A DNA stretch of 64,000 nt from JAPPHY01 sp965247535 (GTDB lineage: Bacteria > Chloroflexota > Dehalococcoidia > Lucifugimonadales > UBA2985). The stretch spans positions 682,001-746,000 of the forward strand of contig OZ252018.1 in NCBI GenBank assembly GCA_965247535.1. The letters are read 5' to 3'. This document shows, piece after piece, positions 47,188-56,236 of the stretch (the stretch's first letter is position 1; each line of letters opens with the position of its first letter). A program made the translations under genes and the position numbers. Below the pieces are notes generated by a model that saw nothing but the letters and a program-made list of their open reading frames with translations, was not told the origin of the DNA and did not search any database.

Positions 47188-49587
47188 TCAGCTGCGCAGG
47201 GTGGCGCCGACCTCCCGCTCCAGCGCGGCCACAATGGTAGCCATCGCCCGGCTCACCTCGTCACCGACAAGCGTGCGGTCAGGCGCCTGGAACAGCACTC
47301 GATAGGCCAGCGATCGCTTGCCGGCCGCCACGCCCGCGCCTTCGTACACGTCGAACAGCGTCGCATGCGACACCAGCGCGTCACGCTCAATGATGGCCTG
47401 CACCTGTGCGGCGGGCACGTTTGCGTCCAGCACCACGGCCAGGTCACGCAGGGCGCCCGGATAGCGGGCGATGGGCCGGTAGCGGACCGGCTCCGTGGAC
47501 ACGACGCGTGCGAGCGCGTCGACGTCCAGCTCGAAAAGCGCCACGGCTTCTGACGCTACCTCGAAGAGTTCCAGCGTCCGCGGATGCACCTCGCCGATGA
47601 CGCCAACCACGTCCGCGCCGGAGAGCACTGCGGCGCAGCGACCGGGAAGGAACGTCGAGTCGTCGGCGGGCCTGAACTCGCACGGCAGCCGGAGGCGGCC
47701 CATCAGCATCTCCACCACGCCCTTGGCGTCGAAGAAGTCCATACGCTCGTCGCCGCCCAGCCAGCTTTCAGGGCTGCGAGGGCCGGCCAGCACGCCCACC
47801 AGCGTTTCGCGCTCCAGCGGCAGGTCTGCCTCGCGTGGCAGGTAGACGCGGCCCATCTCGAACAGCCGGATGCCGTCCCGCGCCTGCTGCCGGTTGGCAG
47901 CAAGGGTCGTGAGGATGCCGCTGCGAAGCGTGGTGCGCAGGAACTCGAACTCGCCGCTCATGGGATTGGCCACGCTGAGCGGTCGGGGGGCATCGGCAGG
48001 CTGCGTCCTCTCCAGCAGGGCTGCGCTCGTGAGCGAATAGGAGATCGTTTCCTGCATACCGCACTCCACCATGAGGTCACGCACGCGCTCCCGCGTCTCG
48101 CGCTCAGGCTGTGGGCTGCGATGAGGCACGGGCGTTGACAGCATGGTGGTGGGCAGCTCATCGTAGCCGGTTATGCGCGCCACCTCCTCAACCAGGTCGT
48201 CCTCCTGTGCGATGTCGCTGCGCCAGTAGGGGACTTCCACCTGCATCGCCCCGTCGCTGGCGGACGTCACGCCAAAGCCCAAGGCCGTGAGGATGCCCTG
48301 CACGTGCGAGACGTCCATGTCCACGCCGAGCACCTTGCGGAGGCGGGCGAGGGTGAATCGCACCGACGGTCTGGGCGATGGCTGCGGGTAGGTGTCGGCG
48401 ATGCCCCGGCACGCCGTGCCGCCTGCGAGCTCGAGAATCAGTTGCGTCGCGCGTCGCAGGGCCGCCTCGGCGAGCTCCGGCTGCAGCCCCTTCTCGAAGC
48501 GTGAGGAGGACTCGCTGCGCAGTCTGAGCGCCTGCGAGGTGCGCCGCGTGTTGACGGGGTTGAAGTTGGCTGACTCGAGCAGCACGCTTGTCGTGGCGTC
48601 CGTCATCTCGGTGTTGAGGCCGCCCATGATGCCCGCAAGCGCCACGGAGCGCCCGCCGTCGGCGATGACGAGCATGGGCGGGCGAAGGTCGTGCTGCGCC
48701 TCGTCGAGCGTGACGAAAGGCTCCTGCTCGCCCGCCGGCCGCACGACGATCCTGGACTCTGCGATGGTGTCGAAGTCGAAAGCGTGGAGCGGCTGCCCGA
48801 ACTCGAGCATCACGTAGTTGGTCACGTCGACGACGTTGTTTATGGAGCGCTGACCGGCCTTGGCCAGCCTGTCCTGCATCCAGCGCGGGGACGGGCCGAC
48901 CTGAATGCCTCGTATCACGCTTGCGGTGTAACGGGGGCACAGGGCCGGGTCCGCGATCTCGACGTTCAACACGCCCTCGACCGGGTCTCCGTCCTCCGCA
49001 TACGACAGGTCCGGCTCTCTCAGCGCTGCGCCCGTAAGAGCGGCGACCTCGCGCGCAATGCCAAGGACCGACATGCAGTCGGGCCGGTTGGGCGTGACCT
49101 CCAGATCGAAGATCACGTCGCCGAGATAGTCGCTCAGCGGAGCTCCCACGGGGGCGTCGTCCGGCAGCACGAGGATACCGGCGTGGTCCTCGCCGAGGGC
49201 AAGCTCGCGTTCGGAGCAGACCATGCCCGCTGACTCGACGCCGCGGATGGTGGCAGCTCGCAGCGTCTCGGCGTTGCCCGTGCGCGGGTCGACGAGGCGT
49301 GCGCCCACGCGAGCAAACGCGACCGCCTGGCCCGCCGCGATGTTTGGGGCGCCGCACACGACAGTAATCTGTTCGTCGTGGAGGCTGACGGTGGCCAGCT
49401 TGAGGCGGTCGGCGTTGGGGTGCGGTTCGATGGAGGCCACCCGCGCCACGAATACGTTGTCCCACGTGCCGCCAATCACGTCTACGCTGCCGACCTCGGT
49501 GCCGGCCATGGTGAGCCTGTGCGCCAGCTCCTCAGGCGGCAGGTCAACGTCAACGAACTCTCTGAGCCAGGACAGGGGTAATTTCAT
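47188..49587 (-). CDS. pheT: phenylalanyl-tRNA synthetase beta subunit
   Basis: Beta subunit of the alpha2-beta2 enzyme, 799 residues. The N-terminal EMAP-like tRNA-binding domain contains VARVASIEPHPNADRLKLAT. The B3/B4 editing region, with VTPNRPDCMSVLGIAREVAA, is followed by the B5 domain (SVRFTLARLRKVLGVDMD). The C-terminal ferredoxin-like anticodon-binding domain has RYPGALRDLAVVLDANVPAA and FDVYEGAGVAAGKRSLAYRV. Start ATG 49587. Only 6 nt separate it from the retropepsin-like gene, so the operon is pheS, that gene, pheT. Confidence 0.97.
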   Translation of the reverse strand: MKLPLSWLREFVDVDLPPEELAHRLTMAGTEVGSVDVIGGTWDNVFVARVASIEPHPNADRLKLATVSLHDEQITVVCGAPNIAAGQAVAFARVGARLVDPRTGNAETLRAATIRGVESAGMVCSERELALGEDHAGILVLPDDAPVGAPLSDYLGDVIFDLEVTPNRPDCMSVLGIAREVAALTGAALREPDLSYAEDGDPVEGVLNVEIADPALCPRYTASVIRGIQVGPSPRWMQDRLAKAGQRSINNVVDVTNYVMLEFGQPLHAFDFDTIAESRIVVRPAGEQEPFVTLDEAQHDLRPPMLVIADGGRSVALAGIMGGLNTEMTDATTSVLLESANFNPVNTRRTSQALRLRSESSSRFEKGLQPELAEAALRRATQLILELAGGTACRGIADTYPQPSPRPSVRFTLARLRKVLGVDMDVSHVQGILTALGFGVTSASDGAMQVEVPYWRSDIAQEDDLVEEVARITGYDELPTTMLSTPVPHRSPQPERETRERVRDLMVECGMQETISYSLTSAALLERTQPADAPRPLSVANPMSGEFEFLRTTLRSGILTTLAANRQQARDGIRLFEMGRVYLPREADLPLERETLVGVLAGPRSPESWLGGDERMDFFDAKGVVEMLMGRLRLPCEFRPADDSTFLPGRCAAVLSGADVVGVIGEVHPRTLELFEVASEAVALFELDVDALARVVSTEPVRYRPIARYPGALRDLAVVLDANVPAAQVQAIIERDALVSHATLFDVYEGAGVAAGKRSLAYRVLFQAPDRTLVGDEVSRAMATIVAALEREVGATLRS

Positions 49588-49593
49588 TGTAGT

Positions 49594-49974
49594 TCACACT
49601 TGGGCTGGGGCACCGTTCGCAGCCGCCAGCATGGCGCGCAGTGGCAAGAGCGTCCTGCTGAAGGGGTGCAGGACAAGCCCCATAACCTCCAGAGTCACAA
49701 CTCCAAGCAACCCCTGGTCGCCTGGCTCACCCAGGATCACCGGAGTGTACTCTTCACCATGTTCGAGTGCCAGCCAGCACCTCGAAATGCGACGTACAAA
49801 CTGACTGCCATCGGCCAGCGAAAAGCTCATCTCCCGCGTCGGCTCCAGCTCAATCGCCCTCCAAACGTCTTCCGGCAGCAACGAGTAGGATGCGCCGCTG
49901 TCCACCAGCAGCTCCAAGGCTTCTTGCTTGCCGGTCGGCCCGGTCACCACTGCGTTAACGTGTGTTATGCCCAT
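49594..49974 (-). CDS. retropepsin-like aspartic protease domain protein
   Basis: 126 residues. The motif ALELLVDSGASYSLLPEDVW places an aspartyl-protease-type D-S-G at Asp25; retropepsin-like domains carry one such motif per chain and act as dimers. Later strands include FSLADGSQFVRRISRCWL and TPVILGEPGDQGLLGVVTLE (a G-x-x-x-L-G-V-x-T-L-E turn seen in gag-pol-like bacterial domains). No signal peptide or membrane segment. It sits between pheS (8-nt gap) and pheT (6-nt gap), well inside one operon. The role is unknown. Confidence 0.8.
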   Translation of the reverse strand: MGITHVNAVVTGPTGKQEALELLVDSGASYSLLPEDVWRAIELEPTREMSFSLADGSQFVRRISRCWLALEHGEEYTPVILGEPGDQGLLGVVTLEVMGLVLHPFSRTLLPLRAMLAAANGAPAQV

Positions 49975-49982
49975 CGTCGTTC

Positions 49983-51038
49983 CTAGAACTGCTGCAGGAA
50001 GCGCAGGTCGTTGCCGTAGAAGAGGCGTATGTCGTCTATGCCGTACTTGAGCATGGCGATGCGCTCCACGCCCATGCCGAACGCGAACCCGGTGTAGCGG
50101 GACGAGTCGTAGCCGACACCCTCCAGCACAGTGGGGTTGACCATGCCCGCGCCCAGGATCTCGATCCAGCCCGTGCCCTTGCACACGTTGCAGCCGCCGC
50201 CCTTGCACACGAAGCAGTCGATGGCCATCTCCGCTCCAGGCTCCACGAACGGGAAGAAGTCCACGCGGAAGCGCACCTTGCGCTCGCTGCCGAATATCAG
50301 GCGAGCGAACTCGTAGAGCGTGCCCTTCATGTCGGCGAAGGTGATGCCCTCGTCCACGGCCAGGCCTTCCACCTGGTAGAAGTGCCACTCGTGGGTGGCG
50401 TCGGTGGCCTCGTAGCGGTAGCACTTGCCCGGCACAATAACGCGCACGGGCGGCTCGGCGCTCTGCATCGTACGGACCTGCATGGGCGAGGTGTGCGTGC
50501 GGAGGAGCATCGGTCGCTCGCCTTGGGCGTCCACATGGTCGATCCAGAGCGTGTCCCACATGTCCCTCGCGGGGTGGTTCTTGGGGATGTTGAGCATCTC
50601 GAAGTTGTAGTAGTCCCACTCGACCTCCGGCCCTTCGACCACCTGGAAGCCCATGGAGGCGAACGCGTCGCAGATCTCGCGCACCATCTGGGTGGTAGGA
50701 TGGAGCCTGCCGACGGGCACGTGTCTTCCGGGGAGCGTGACGTCGATGCGGCCTTCCTCTGCGATGGCCTGCAGCCGCCCAAGCCTGACGTCCTCCTCGG
50801 CGGCGGTGAGCCGCCCCTCCAGCACGGCCTTCACTCGATTGGCGGCCGCGCCGGCGGTACGGCGCTCGTCCGGTGCAAGCGATGCGAGGCCGCGCAGCAC
50901 CTGCGTTAGCCTGCCGCGGCGGCCCAGGTACGCGACGCGCCACTGCTCGATCGCTTCGGACGAGGCGGCCTGCTCCAGCTCACGCAGTGCGGAAGCCTGA
51001 AGCTCTTTGAGGTCGGTTGGCGTTGAATTGCTGGTCAT
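49983..51038 (-). CDS. pheS: phenylalanyl-tRNA synthetase alpha subunit
   Basis: Catalytic subunit, 351 residues. N-terminal coiled coil to about residue 90, then the class II core: motif 2 around CYRYEATDATHEWHFYQVEG, motif 3 FGMGVERIAMLKYGIDDIR, and GFQVVEGPEVEWDYYNFEML. A compact zinc-type segment, CFVCKGGGCNVCKGTGW, is inserted before motif 3, as in a subset of PheS proteins. Start ATG 51038; an upstream ATG at 51101 would overlap the -35. The promoter is directly upstream. Confidence 0.97.
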   Translation of the reverse strand: MTSNSTPTDLKELQASALRELEQAASSEAIEQWRVAYLGRRGRLTQVLRGLASLAPDERRTAGAAANRVKAVLEGRLTAAEEDVRLGRLQAIAEEGRIDVTLPGRHVPVGRLHPTTQMVREICDAFASMGFQVVEGPEVEWDYYNFEMLNIPKNHPARDMWDTLWIDHVDAQGERPMLLRTHTSPMQVRTMQSAEPPVRVIVPGKCYRYEATDATHEWHFYQVEGLAVDEGITFADMKGTLYEFARLIFGSERKVRFRVDFFPFVEPGAEMAIDCFVCKGGGCNVCKGTGWIEILGAGMVNPTVLEGVGYDSSRYTGFAFGMGVERIAMLKYGIDDIRLFYGNDLRFLQQF

Positions 51039-51071
51039 AGCGCGGCTGATGGGCGTGTTCGGGCGCTTGCC

Positions 51072-51101
51072 ATTATAGGTACGGGAGCGGCGGCCGGTCA
51101 A
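51072..51101 (-). promoter_or_regulatory. pheS operon promoter (TTGACC-18-TATAAT)
   Basis: On the minus strand TTGACC (51101-51096), an 18-bp spacer and a perfect TATAAT (51077-51072). Predicted start near 51065, so the leader is only about 27 nt and too short for a T-box. Confidence 0.8.
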
Positions 51102-51134
51102 GGCGATGGGGGTGGTGTGGGGCTGGTGGGGTGG

Positions 51135-51641
51135 CTAGAGACCGCCCAGATGCGGCAGCGCAGTTTGCGGGGACTCGTATCCGCTGTCCACCGGGAGGTT
51201 GTTCTGCCGGGCAGCCTGGACTGCCAGCTGGTCGCACCGCTCGTTCTGTGGGATGCCGGCGTGGCCGCGAACCCACAAGAACTCGACATCGTGTTGGTCG
51301 CAGAGCGCCAACAGCCTTGCCCACAGGTCGGGGTTGATCGCGTTTTCCTTCTTGTTCCGCATCCACCCGCTGGCCTGCCATCGCTTGGCCCAACCCTTGC
51401 TCATGGCATCCACCACGTATCTCGAGTCGCTGTAGAGAGTAACCGTGCATCTCTCCTTGAGTGCTTCGAGACCCGCGATCGGCCCCATGAGCTCCATTCG
51501 GTTATTGGTCGTACGACGATAGCCGCCGCTGACCTCCCGCCGATTTTCGCCGAATTCCAGCACTACTCCGTACCCTCCGGGCCCGGGGTTGCCTGTGCAG
51601 GCGCCGTCCGTGTATATGGTGACGTTTCTCTTGGATGTCAT
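51135..51641 (-). CDS. rnhA: ribonuclease HI
   Basis: Cleaves the RNA strand of RNA-DNA hybrids. About 168 residues. All four catalytic carboxylates are visible: Asp12 (YTDGACTGNPGPGG), Glu50 (NNRMELMGP), Asp72 (YSDSRYVVDAM) and Asp137 (PQNERCDQLA). The basic substrate-handle segment (GWAKRWQASGWMRNKKEN) is present. ATG 51641 is preferred over a more upstream frame start. The C-terminal ~25 residues are an unconserved tail. Lies 34 bp upstream of the pheS promoter on the same strand. Confidence 0.96.
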   Translation of the reverse strand: MTSKRNVTIYTDGACTGNPGPGGYGVVLEFGENRREVSGGYRRTTNNRMELMGPIAGLEALKERCTVTLYSDSRYVVDAMSKGWAKRWQASGWMRNKKENAINPDLWARLLALCDQHDVEFLWVRGHAGIPQNERCDQLAVQAARQNNLPVDSGYESPQTALPHLGGL

Positions 51642-51857
51642 CCGGTATCCACTCAATCCTTAAGGCCGGCCTGGAGCTGATTGAAGGACTTGCAGGGTGT
51701 GACGGAAGTCTCCGCCCGGTGTGTGTCGACTATTTGGCCCCTGCATTCTCCCTCAAGAAGGGCTTTGCGAAGACTAGGATAAACCATGGTGTGCAGTAGT
51801 GACCAGCCCACGCCAGAGCGCAGCAGAATTCGCCGTTGCTCCCGCACCTACCAGCCA

Positions 51858-51886
51858 TTGACCTTGTGCCCCGTCCGCCTTAAGAT
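51858..51886 (+). promoter_or_regulatory. gcv operon promoter (TTGACC-17-TAAGAT)
   Basis: TTGACC at 51858-51863 and TAAGAT at 51881-51886 with a 17-bp spacer; the start would be near 51893, 36 nt before the gcvT GTG. I searched this leader and the whole 51657-51928 gap for a glycine riboswitch and saw none. Confidence 0.6.
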
Positions 51887-51928
51887 GGAGCTCGAAGGTT
51901 TGACGAATTCCACCGCTCGCAATAGCAC

Positions 51929-53044
51929 GTGACAGAACAAAGCGCATCCACTTCACCCGCGCTCAAGCGTACGCCGCTCTACGACCGCCACGCCTCCTCC
52001 GGCGCGCGGCTGGTGGAGTTCGCCGGGTGGGAGATGCCCATCCAGTACGAGGGCATTCTGGCGGAGGCCAGGGCAGTGCGCTCCAACGCCGGCATCTTTG
52101 ACGTGTCCCACATGGGGCGAGTGGAGATCACCGGCGCGGACGCCGCCACGTTCATCCATCGTCTTGTCACCGGCGACGTGGTCGGCATGCCCCTGCGGCG
52201 CGCCCGCTACACCCTCATCTGCAACGAGGCCGGCGGCATCATCGACGACACCATCGTGTACAGGCTCGGAGACGAGCGGTTCCTGCTCGTTCCCAACGCC
52301 GCCAACTCCGCCGAAGTCCTGGCCTGGTTCGGACGCTGGCGTGAGACGTGGAGCGTCGACGTGGACATAAAGGTCGTCACGGAGGAGACCGCCCTGATCG
52401 CCCTACAGGGGCCGAGCGCGGAGGCCATGCTGCAGCCCGGCTGCGACGCGGACCTGTCGAGCTTGCGGCCGTTCCGGGGCGTGGAGACACAGGTGTTCGG
52501 CGTGCCGGCCGTGCTGGGTAGGACGGGATACACCGGCGAGGACGGCTTCGAGATGGCTCTTCCCGGCGAGCACGCCCCGGGCGTGTGGCGCCGGCTGGAG
52601 GACGCGGGAGCCGCGCCGTGCGGACTCGGCGCGCGAGACGTGCTGAGGCTGGAGGCCGGTCTGCTGCTGCACGGCTCGGACATGGACTCGGCTGTGACGC
52701 CGCTGGAGGCCGGGCTGGACCGGTTCGTGTCGTGGGACACCGGAGACTTCATCGGCCTGGAAGCCCTGCAGCAGATCAAGAGCAGCGGCCTGAGCAGGAC
52801 ACTTGTTGGGTTCCGGCTTCGGGAAAGAGGAGTTCCTCGACACGGCAATGACATTCTGAAAGACGAGACCGTAGTCGGAAACGTGACCAGCGGCACGCAC
52901 TCACCCACTCTTGACATGGGTATTGGATTGGGATACGTTGCCATAGGCGCGTCGGAGCCCGGGACCGGGCTGAGCGTGGACATCCGCGGCAGGCGCGTTG
53001 AGGCGGAGGTGGCTTCAATACCCTTCTACTCCAGGAGGAGATGA
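51929..53044 (+). CDS. gcvT: glycine cleavage system T protein (aminomethyltransferase)
   Basis: Moves the aminomethyl carbon from GcvH to tetrahydrofolate. 371 residues. Family signatures: TPLYDRHASSGARLVEFAGWEMPIQY, split here as HASSGARLVEFAGW and MPIQYEG; then GIFDVSHMGRVEITG, GGIIDDTIVYRL, GYTGEDGFEM and LGARDVLRLEAGLLLHG. The C-terminal domain ends VGNVTSGTHSPTLDMGIGLG. The start is GTG 51929, without a clear ribosome site. First gene of gcvT-H-PA-PB, with 1 nt to gcvH. Confidence 0.96.
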   Translation: MTEQSASTSPALKRTPLYDRHASSGARLVEFAGWEMPIQYEGILAEARAVRSNAGIFDVSHMGRVEITGADAATFIHRLVTGDVVGMPLRRARYTLICNEAGGIIDDTIVYRLGDERFLLVPNAANSAEVLAWFGRWRETWSVDVDIKVVTEETALIALQGPSAEAMLQPGCDADLSSLRPFRGVETQVFGVPAVLGRTGYTGEDGFEMALPGEHAPGVWRRLEDAGAAPCGLGARDVLRLEAGLLLHGSDMDSAVTPLEAGLDRFVSWDTGDFIGLEALQQIKSSGLSRTLVGFRLRERGVPRHGNDILKDETVVGNVTSGTHSPTLDMGIGLGYVAIGASEPGTGLSVDIRGRRVEAEVASIPFYSRRR

Positions 53045-53045
53045 C

Positions 53046-53432
53046 ATGCATCCCGAGGACAGGCGATACTCGCGAGAGCACGAGTGGGCCAGGGACGAGG
53101 GTGACGGCACCATACTTGTGGGCATTACCGACTACGCACAGGGCCATCTGGGCGACATTGTGTACCTGGAGCTGCCGGCCGTTGGGACGCAGCTTGACCG
53201 GGACCAGAAGTTGGGCGAGGTCGAGTCCGTTAAGTCGGTCTCCGACATCTTCTCGCCGGTTTCGGGCGAAGTGGCTGCGGTTAATGAGGTGGTGGTGGAC
53301 AGTCCGGAGATGGTGAACGATGACCCCCACGGGAACGGCTGGCTCGTGCGGCTCACGCCGTCGCAGCCGTCCGAATTGGACGAACTGATGTCGGCTTCAG
53401 ACTACGAGACCATGCTGGAGAGCCTGGATTAG
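53046..53432 (+). CDS. gcvH: glycine cleavage system H protein
   Basis: Lipoyl carrier of the glycine cleavage complex, 128 residues. The N-terminus is YSREHEWARDEGDGTILVG. The lipoylation site is Lys63 in VESVKSVSDIFSPVSG, and the conserved NDDPHGNGWLVRL lies near the C-terminus. Start ATG 53046 with AGGAGGAG upstream. The lipoyl synthase that would modify it is encoded at 62131-63021. Confidence 0.96.
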   Translation: MHPEDRRYSREHEWARDEGDGTILVGITDYAQGHLGDIVYLELPAVGTQLDRDQKLGEVESVKSVSDIFSPVSGEVAAVNEVVVDSPEMVNDDPHGNGWLVRLTPSQPSELDELMSASDYETMLESLD

Positions 53433-53438
53433 AGCGGT

Positions 53439-54761
53439 ATGAGTCAGGGCATTCCATTCTCTCCATACGTGCCCAACACGGAGGACGACCGCCGGGTCAT
53501 GCTGAAGGCCATCGGCGTTGAGTCGGTCGAGGACCTCTTCGCGGACATACCCGAAGGCTACCGGCAGCCGACGCTGGATCTTCCGGCGCCGCTCTCCGAG
53601 CTGGAGGTGCGACGGGAGCTGCAGGCGCTATCCGAGCTCAACCTGGTGCCCGGCAGGGTTCCGTGCTTCCTGGGCGGCGGCGCCTACGACCACTTCGTGC
53701 CATCGGTTGTGAGCCACGTCATAAGCAGGGGAGAGCTTTCGACGGCGTACACGCCATACCAGCCGGAGGTCAGCCAGGGCACGCTGCAGGCCATCTTCGA
53801 GTTCCAGTCGCTTGTATGCCTGCTGCTGGGCATGGATGTTGCCAACTCCGGTATGTACGACGGCGCGTCGGCGCTCGCGGAGGCGGCACTGATGGCCTGC
53901 CGGGTCACCGGCAGGGAGCGAATAGTCCACCTTGACACCGTATCGGCCGCGTATCTGAGGGTGATGCGCACGTATACCGAGCCACAGGGACTGACGATGT
54001 CCCCGCTCTCGCAGGGCGCGACCCTTCCCGAGGACGCGGCCTGCTTGGTGGTGCAGAGCCCCAACTACTTCGGCAGCATCGAGGACATGGAGTCTCTGGC
54101 GAGACAGGCCCACGAGATGGGCGCTCTGCTGGTGGCGTCGGTTGATCCGGTGTCGCTGGGGATGTTCCGGCCGCCGGGCGAACTGGGGGCTGATATTGCG
54201 GTTGCGGAAGGGCAGGCTCTCGGCGTATCGCTGAGCTTCGGCGGTCCGTACGTGGGCCTCTTCACCTGCAAGTCCCAGTACCTGCGACAGATGCCCGGCC
54301 GCATTGCAGGCAGGACGGTGGATACGCAGGGCAGGGAGGGCTACGTTCTAACGCTTCAGACACGTGAGCAGCACATACGGCGCGAGCGCGCCACGTCCAA
54401 CATTTGCACCAGTGAGGCACTGGTGGGCACGGCAGTAGTGACATACCTGGCGTGCCTGGGCAGGGCGGGGCTGCGCCGCGTCGCGGAGCTCACCTACCAC
54501 AAGGCCCACTATGCGGCATCGCTCATCGAGAGAATTGCCGGCTACGAGCTTCCTCTGGACGGCACGTTCTTCCAGGAGTTCGTTGTGCGGTGCCCAATCG
54601 AACCGGCAGAGGTGAACCGCCGGCTGCTGGAGCGGGGCATCATCGGCGGCCTGGACGTGAGCGATCGCGTGTCCAACGGCCTAATGTTGTGCGTAACGGA
54701 GATGAACACCCGCGAGGAGATCGAGGCGCTGGCTTCGGCGTTGGAGGAGGTTGCCCGATGA
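53439..54761 (+). CDS. gcvPA: glycine dehydrogenase subunit 1 (P protein alpha)
   Basis: N-terminal half of the split glycine decarboxylase P protein, 440 residues. Recognised by PFSPYVPNTEDDRRVMLKAI, then FLGGGAYDHFVPSVV, TAYTPYQPEVSQGTLQAIFE, MYDGASALAEAALMA and NICTSEAL. Family features are all present. It has no PLP lysine, which lies in the PB subunit. Spacing: 6 nt after gcvH and 4-nt overlap with gcvPB (ATGA). Confidence 0.97.
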   Translation: MSQGIPFSPYVPNTEDDRRVMLKAIGVESVEDLFADIPEGYRQPTLDLPAPLSELEVRRELQALSELNLVPGRVPCFLGGGAYDHFVPSVVSHVISRGELSTAYTPYQPEVSQGTLQAIFEFQSLVCLLLGMDVANSGMYDGASALAEAALMACRVTGRERIVHLDTVSAAYLRVMRTYTEPQGLTMSPLSQGATLPEDAACLVVQSPNYFGSIEDMESLARQAHEMGALLVASVDPVSLGMFRPPGELGADIAVAEGQALGVSLSFGGPYVGLFTCKSQYLRQMPGRIAGRTVDTQGREGYVLTLQTREQHIRRERATSNICTSEALVGTAVVTYLACLGRAGLRRVAELTYHKAHYAASLIERIAGYELPLDGTFFQEFVVRCPIEPAEVNRRLLERGIIGGLDVSDRVSNGLMLCVTEMNTREEIEALASALEEVAR

Positions 54762-56230
54762 GCTTCTCCGTGCGTGACCGCCGCCTGCTCATGGACCGGA
54801 GCGTGTCCGGCCGCCTGGGCGTGTTGGTGCCTTCTCTGGACGTCCCAGACCAGCCGCTGCCGGACGCAGCTATGCTCAGGGACGATCTGCCCCTGCCTGA
54901 GGTCAGCCAGGGCGAGGTGGTCCGGTACTTCACCACGCTGAGCCAGATGAACTTCTCGGTGGATACCAACTACTATCCGCTGGGAAGCTGCACGATGAAG
55001 TACAACCCCAAGATAAACGACGAAGCGGCGCAGCTTCCTGGTTTCGCTGGCATTCACCCTCTGCAGCCGGAATCGACGGTGCAGGGCGCGCTGAAGCTGG
55101 TCCACCGGCTCCAGGGCTTCCTGGCCGAGATATCCGGTATGGACGCGGCAGGCCTGGCGACCATGGCCGGCGCCCAGGGTGAACTCGCAGGAATGCTTAT
55201 GATCCGCGCATACCACCTCTCACGCCACGACACCGAGAGGCGAACGGTGCTGGTGCCGGACAGCGCGCACGGCACAAACCCTGCCTCAGCGGCAATGTGC
55301 GGTTATCGCGTGGTGACCATACCTTCGGACTCGCAGGGCAACATGGACCTGGAGGCGCTGCGGAATGCCTGCGACTCGGAAACGGCGGGGCTGATGCTCA
55401 CGCTTCCCAACACGCTCGGCCTCTTCAACGCCAACATCATCGATATGTGCCGTGCCGTCCACGAGGCGGGCGGGCTTGTGTACGGCGACGGCGCCAACAT
55501 GAATGCGCTTCTGGGCCACGCCAAGCTGGGACACCTCGGCTTTGACGTGCTGCACATCAACCTCCACAAGACGTTCAGCACGCCGCACGGAGGCGGAGGC
55601 CCCGGAGCCGGGCCGGTGTGCTGCAACTCCAAGCTCGCTGCGTTCCTGACAGCGCCGGTTGTGGAGAGCGTCACCGGGGAGGGCGGCGCCGAGACCTTCC
55701 GCCTGGGCACGCCGGAGATGAGCATCGGCAAGGCGGGAGCCTTCCACGGAAACTTCGGCATGCTGGTGAGGGCGTATACCTACATCCGCAGCCTTGGAGA
55801 GCAGGGACTCCGCGAGATTAGTGAAAACGCGGTCATAAACGCGAACTACGTGCTCAGCGCACTTCGCGACCACTACCACTTGCCGTACGACCGCTCGTGC
55901 ATGCACGAGGTCGTTTTCTCAGCCAGGACGCAGAAGGCCCAGGGCGCGAGCGCACTCGATGTTGCCAAGCGTCTCATCGACTACGGCATCCATCCTCCAA
56001 CCATGTACTTCCCGCTGATAGTGGAGGAAGCGCTCATGGTGGAGCCTACGGAGACGGAGAGCAGGGAGACGCTGGACCGGTTCATCGAGGTGATGAAGGA
56101 GATAGCGCACCAGGCGGAGGAGGAGCCTCAACTGCTGAAGGAAGCGCCCCACTACACGCCCAACTCCCGCCTGGACGAGGCCAGGGCCGCCCGCAGGCCT
56201 GACCTGCGATGGAAACCGGCGGAGGAGTAG
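54758..56230 (+). CDS. gcvPB: glycine dehydrogenase subunit 2 (P protein beta)
   Basis: PLP-carrying half of the P protein, 490 residues. The cofactor lysine is Lys271 in HINLHKTFSTPHGGGGPG. Other signatures are NYYPLGSCTMKYNPKINDEA, QGELAGMLMIRAYH, DSAHGTNPASAAMCGY and VVEEALMVEPTETESRETLD. Start ATG 54758 overlaps gcvPA. It converges on the winged-helix gene with a 6-bp gap. The L protein is not in the window. Confidence 0.97.
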   Translation: MSFSVRDRRLLMDRSVSGRLGVLVPSLDVPDQPLPDAAMLRDDLPLPEVSQGEVVRYFTTLSQMNFSVDTNYYPLGSCTMKYNPKINDEAAQLPGFAGIHPLQPESTVQGALKLVHRLQGFLAEISGMDAAGLATMAGAQGELAGMLMIRAYHLSRHDTERRTVLVPDSAHGTNPASAAMCGYRVVTIPSDSQGNMDLEALRNACDSETAGLMLTLPNTLGLFNANIIDMCRAVHEAGGLVYGDGANMNALLGHAKLGHLGFDVLHINLHKTFSTPHGGGGPGAGPVCCNSKLAAFLTAPVVESVTGEGGAETFRLGTPEMSIGKAGAFHGNFGMLVRAYTYIRSLGEQGLREISENAVINANYVLSALRDHYHLPYDRSCMHEVVFSARTQKAQGASALDVAKRLIDYGIHPPTMYFPLIVEEALMVEPTETESRETLDRFIEVMKEIAHQAEEEPQLLKEAPHYTPNSRLDEARAARRPDLRWKPAEE

Positions 56231-56236
56231 CGTTTC

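Noticed and set aside
51039..51070. T-box leader before pheS
   Set aside because: The mapped-by-eye promoter leaves only about 27 nt of leader, too short for a T-box.
51657..51928. Glycine riboswitch before gcvT
   Set aside because: Looked for the tandem aptamer consensus; the conserved core segments are absent, and the predicted transcript leader is only about 36 nt.
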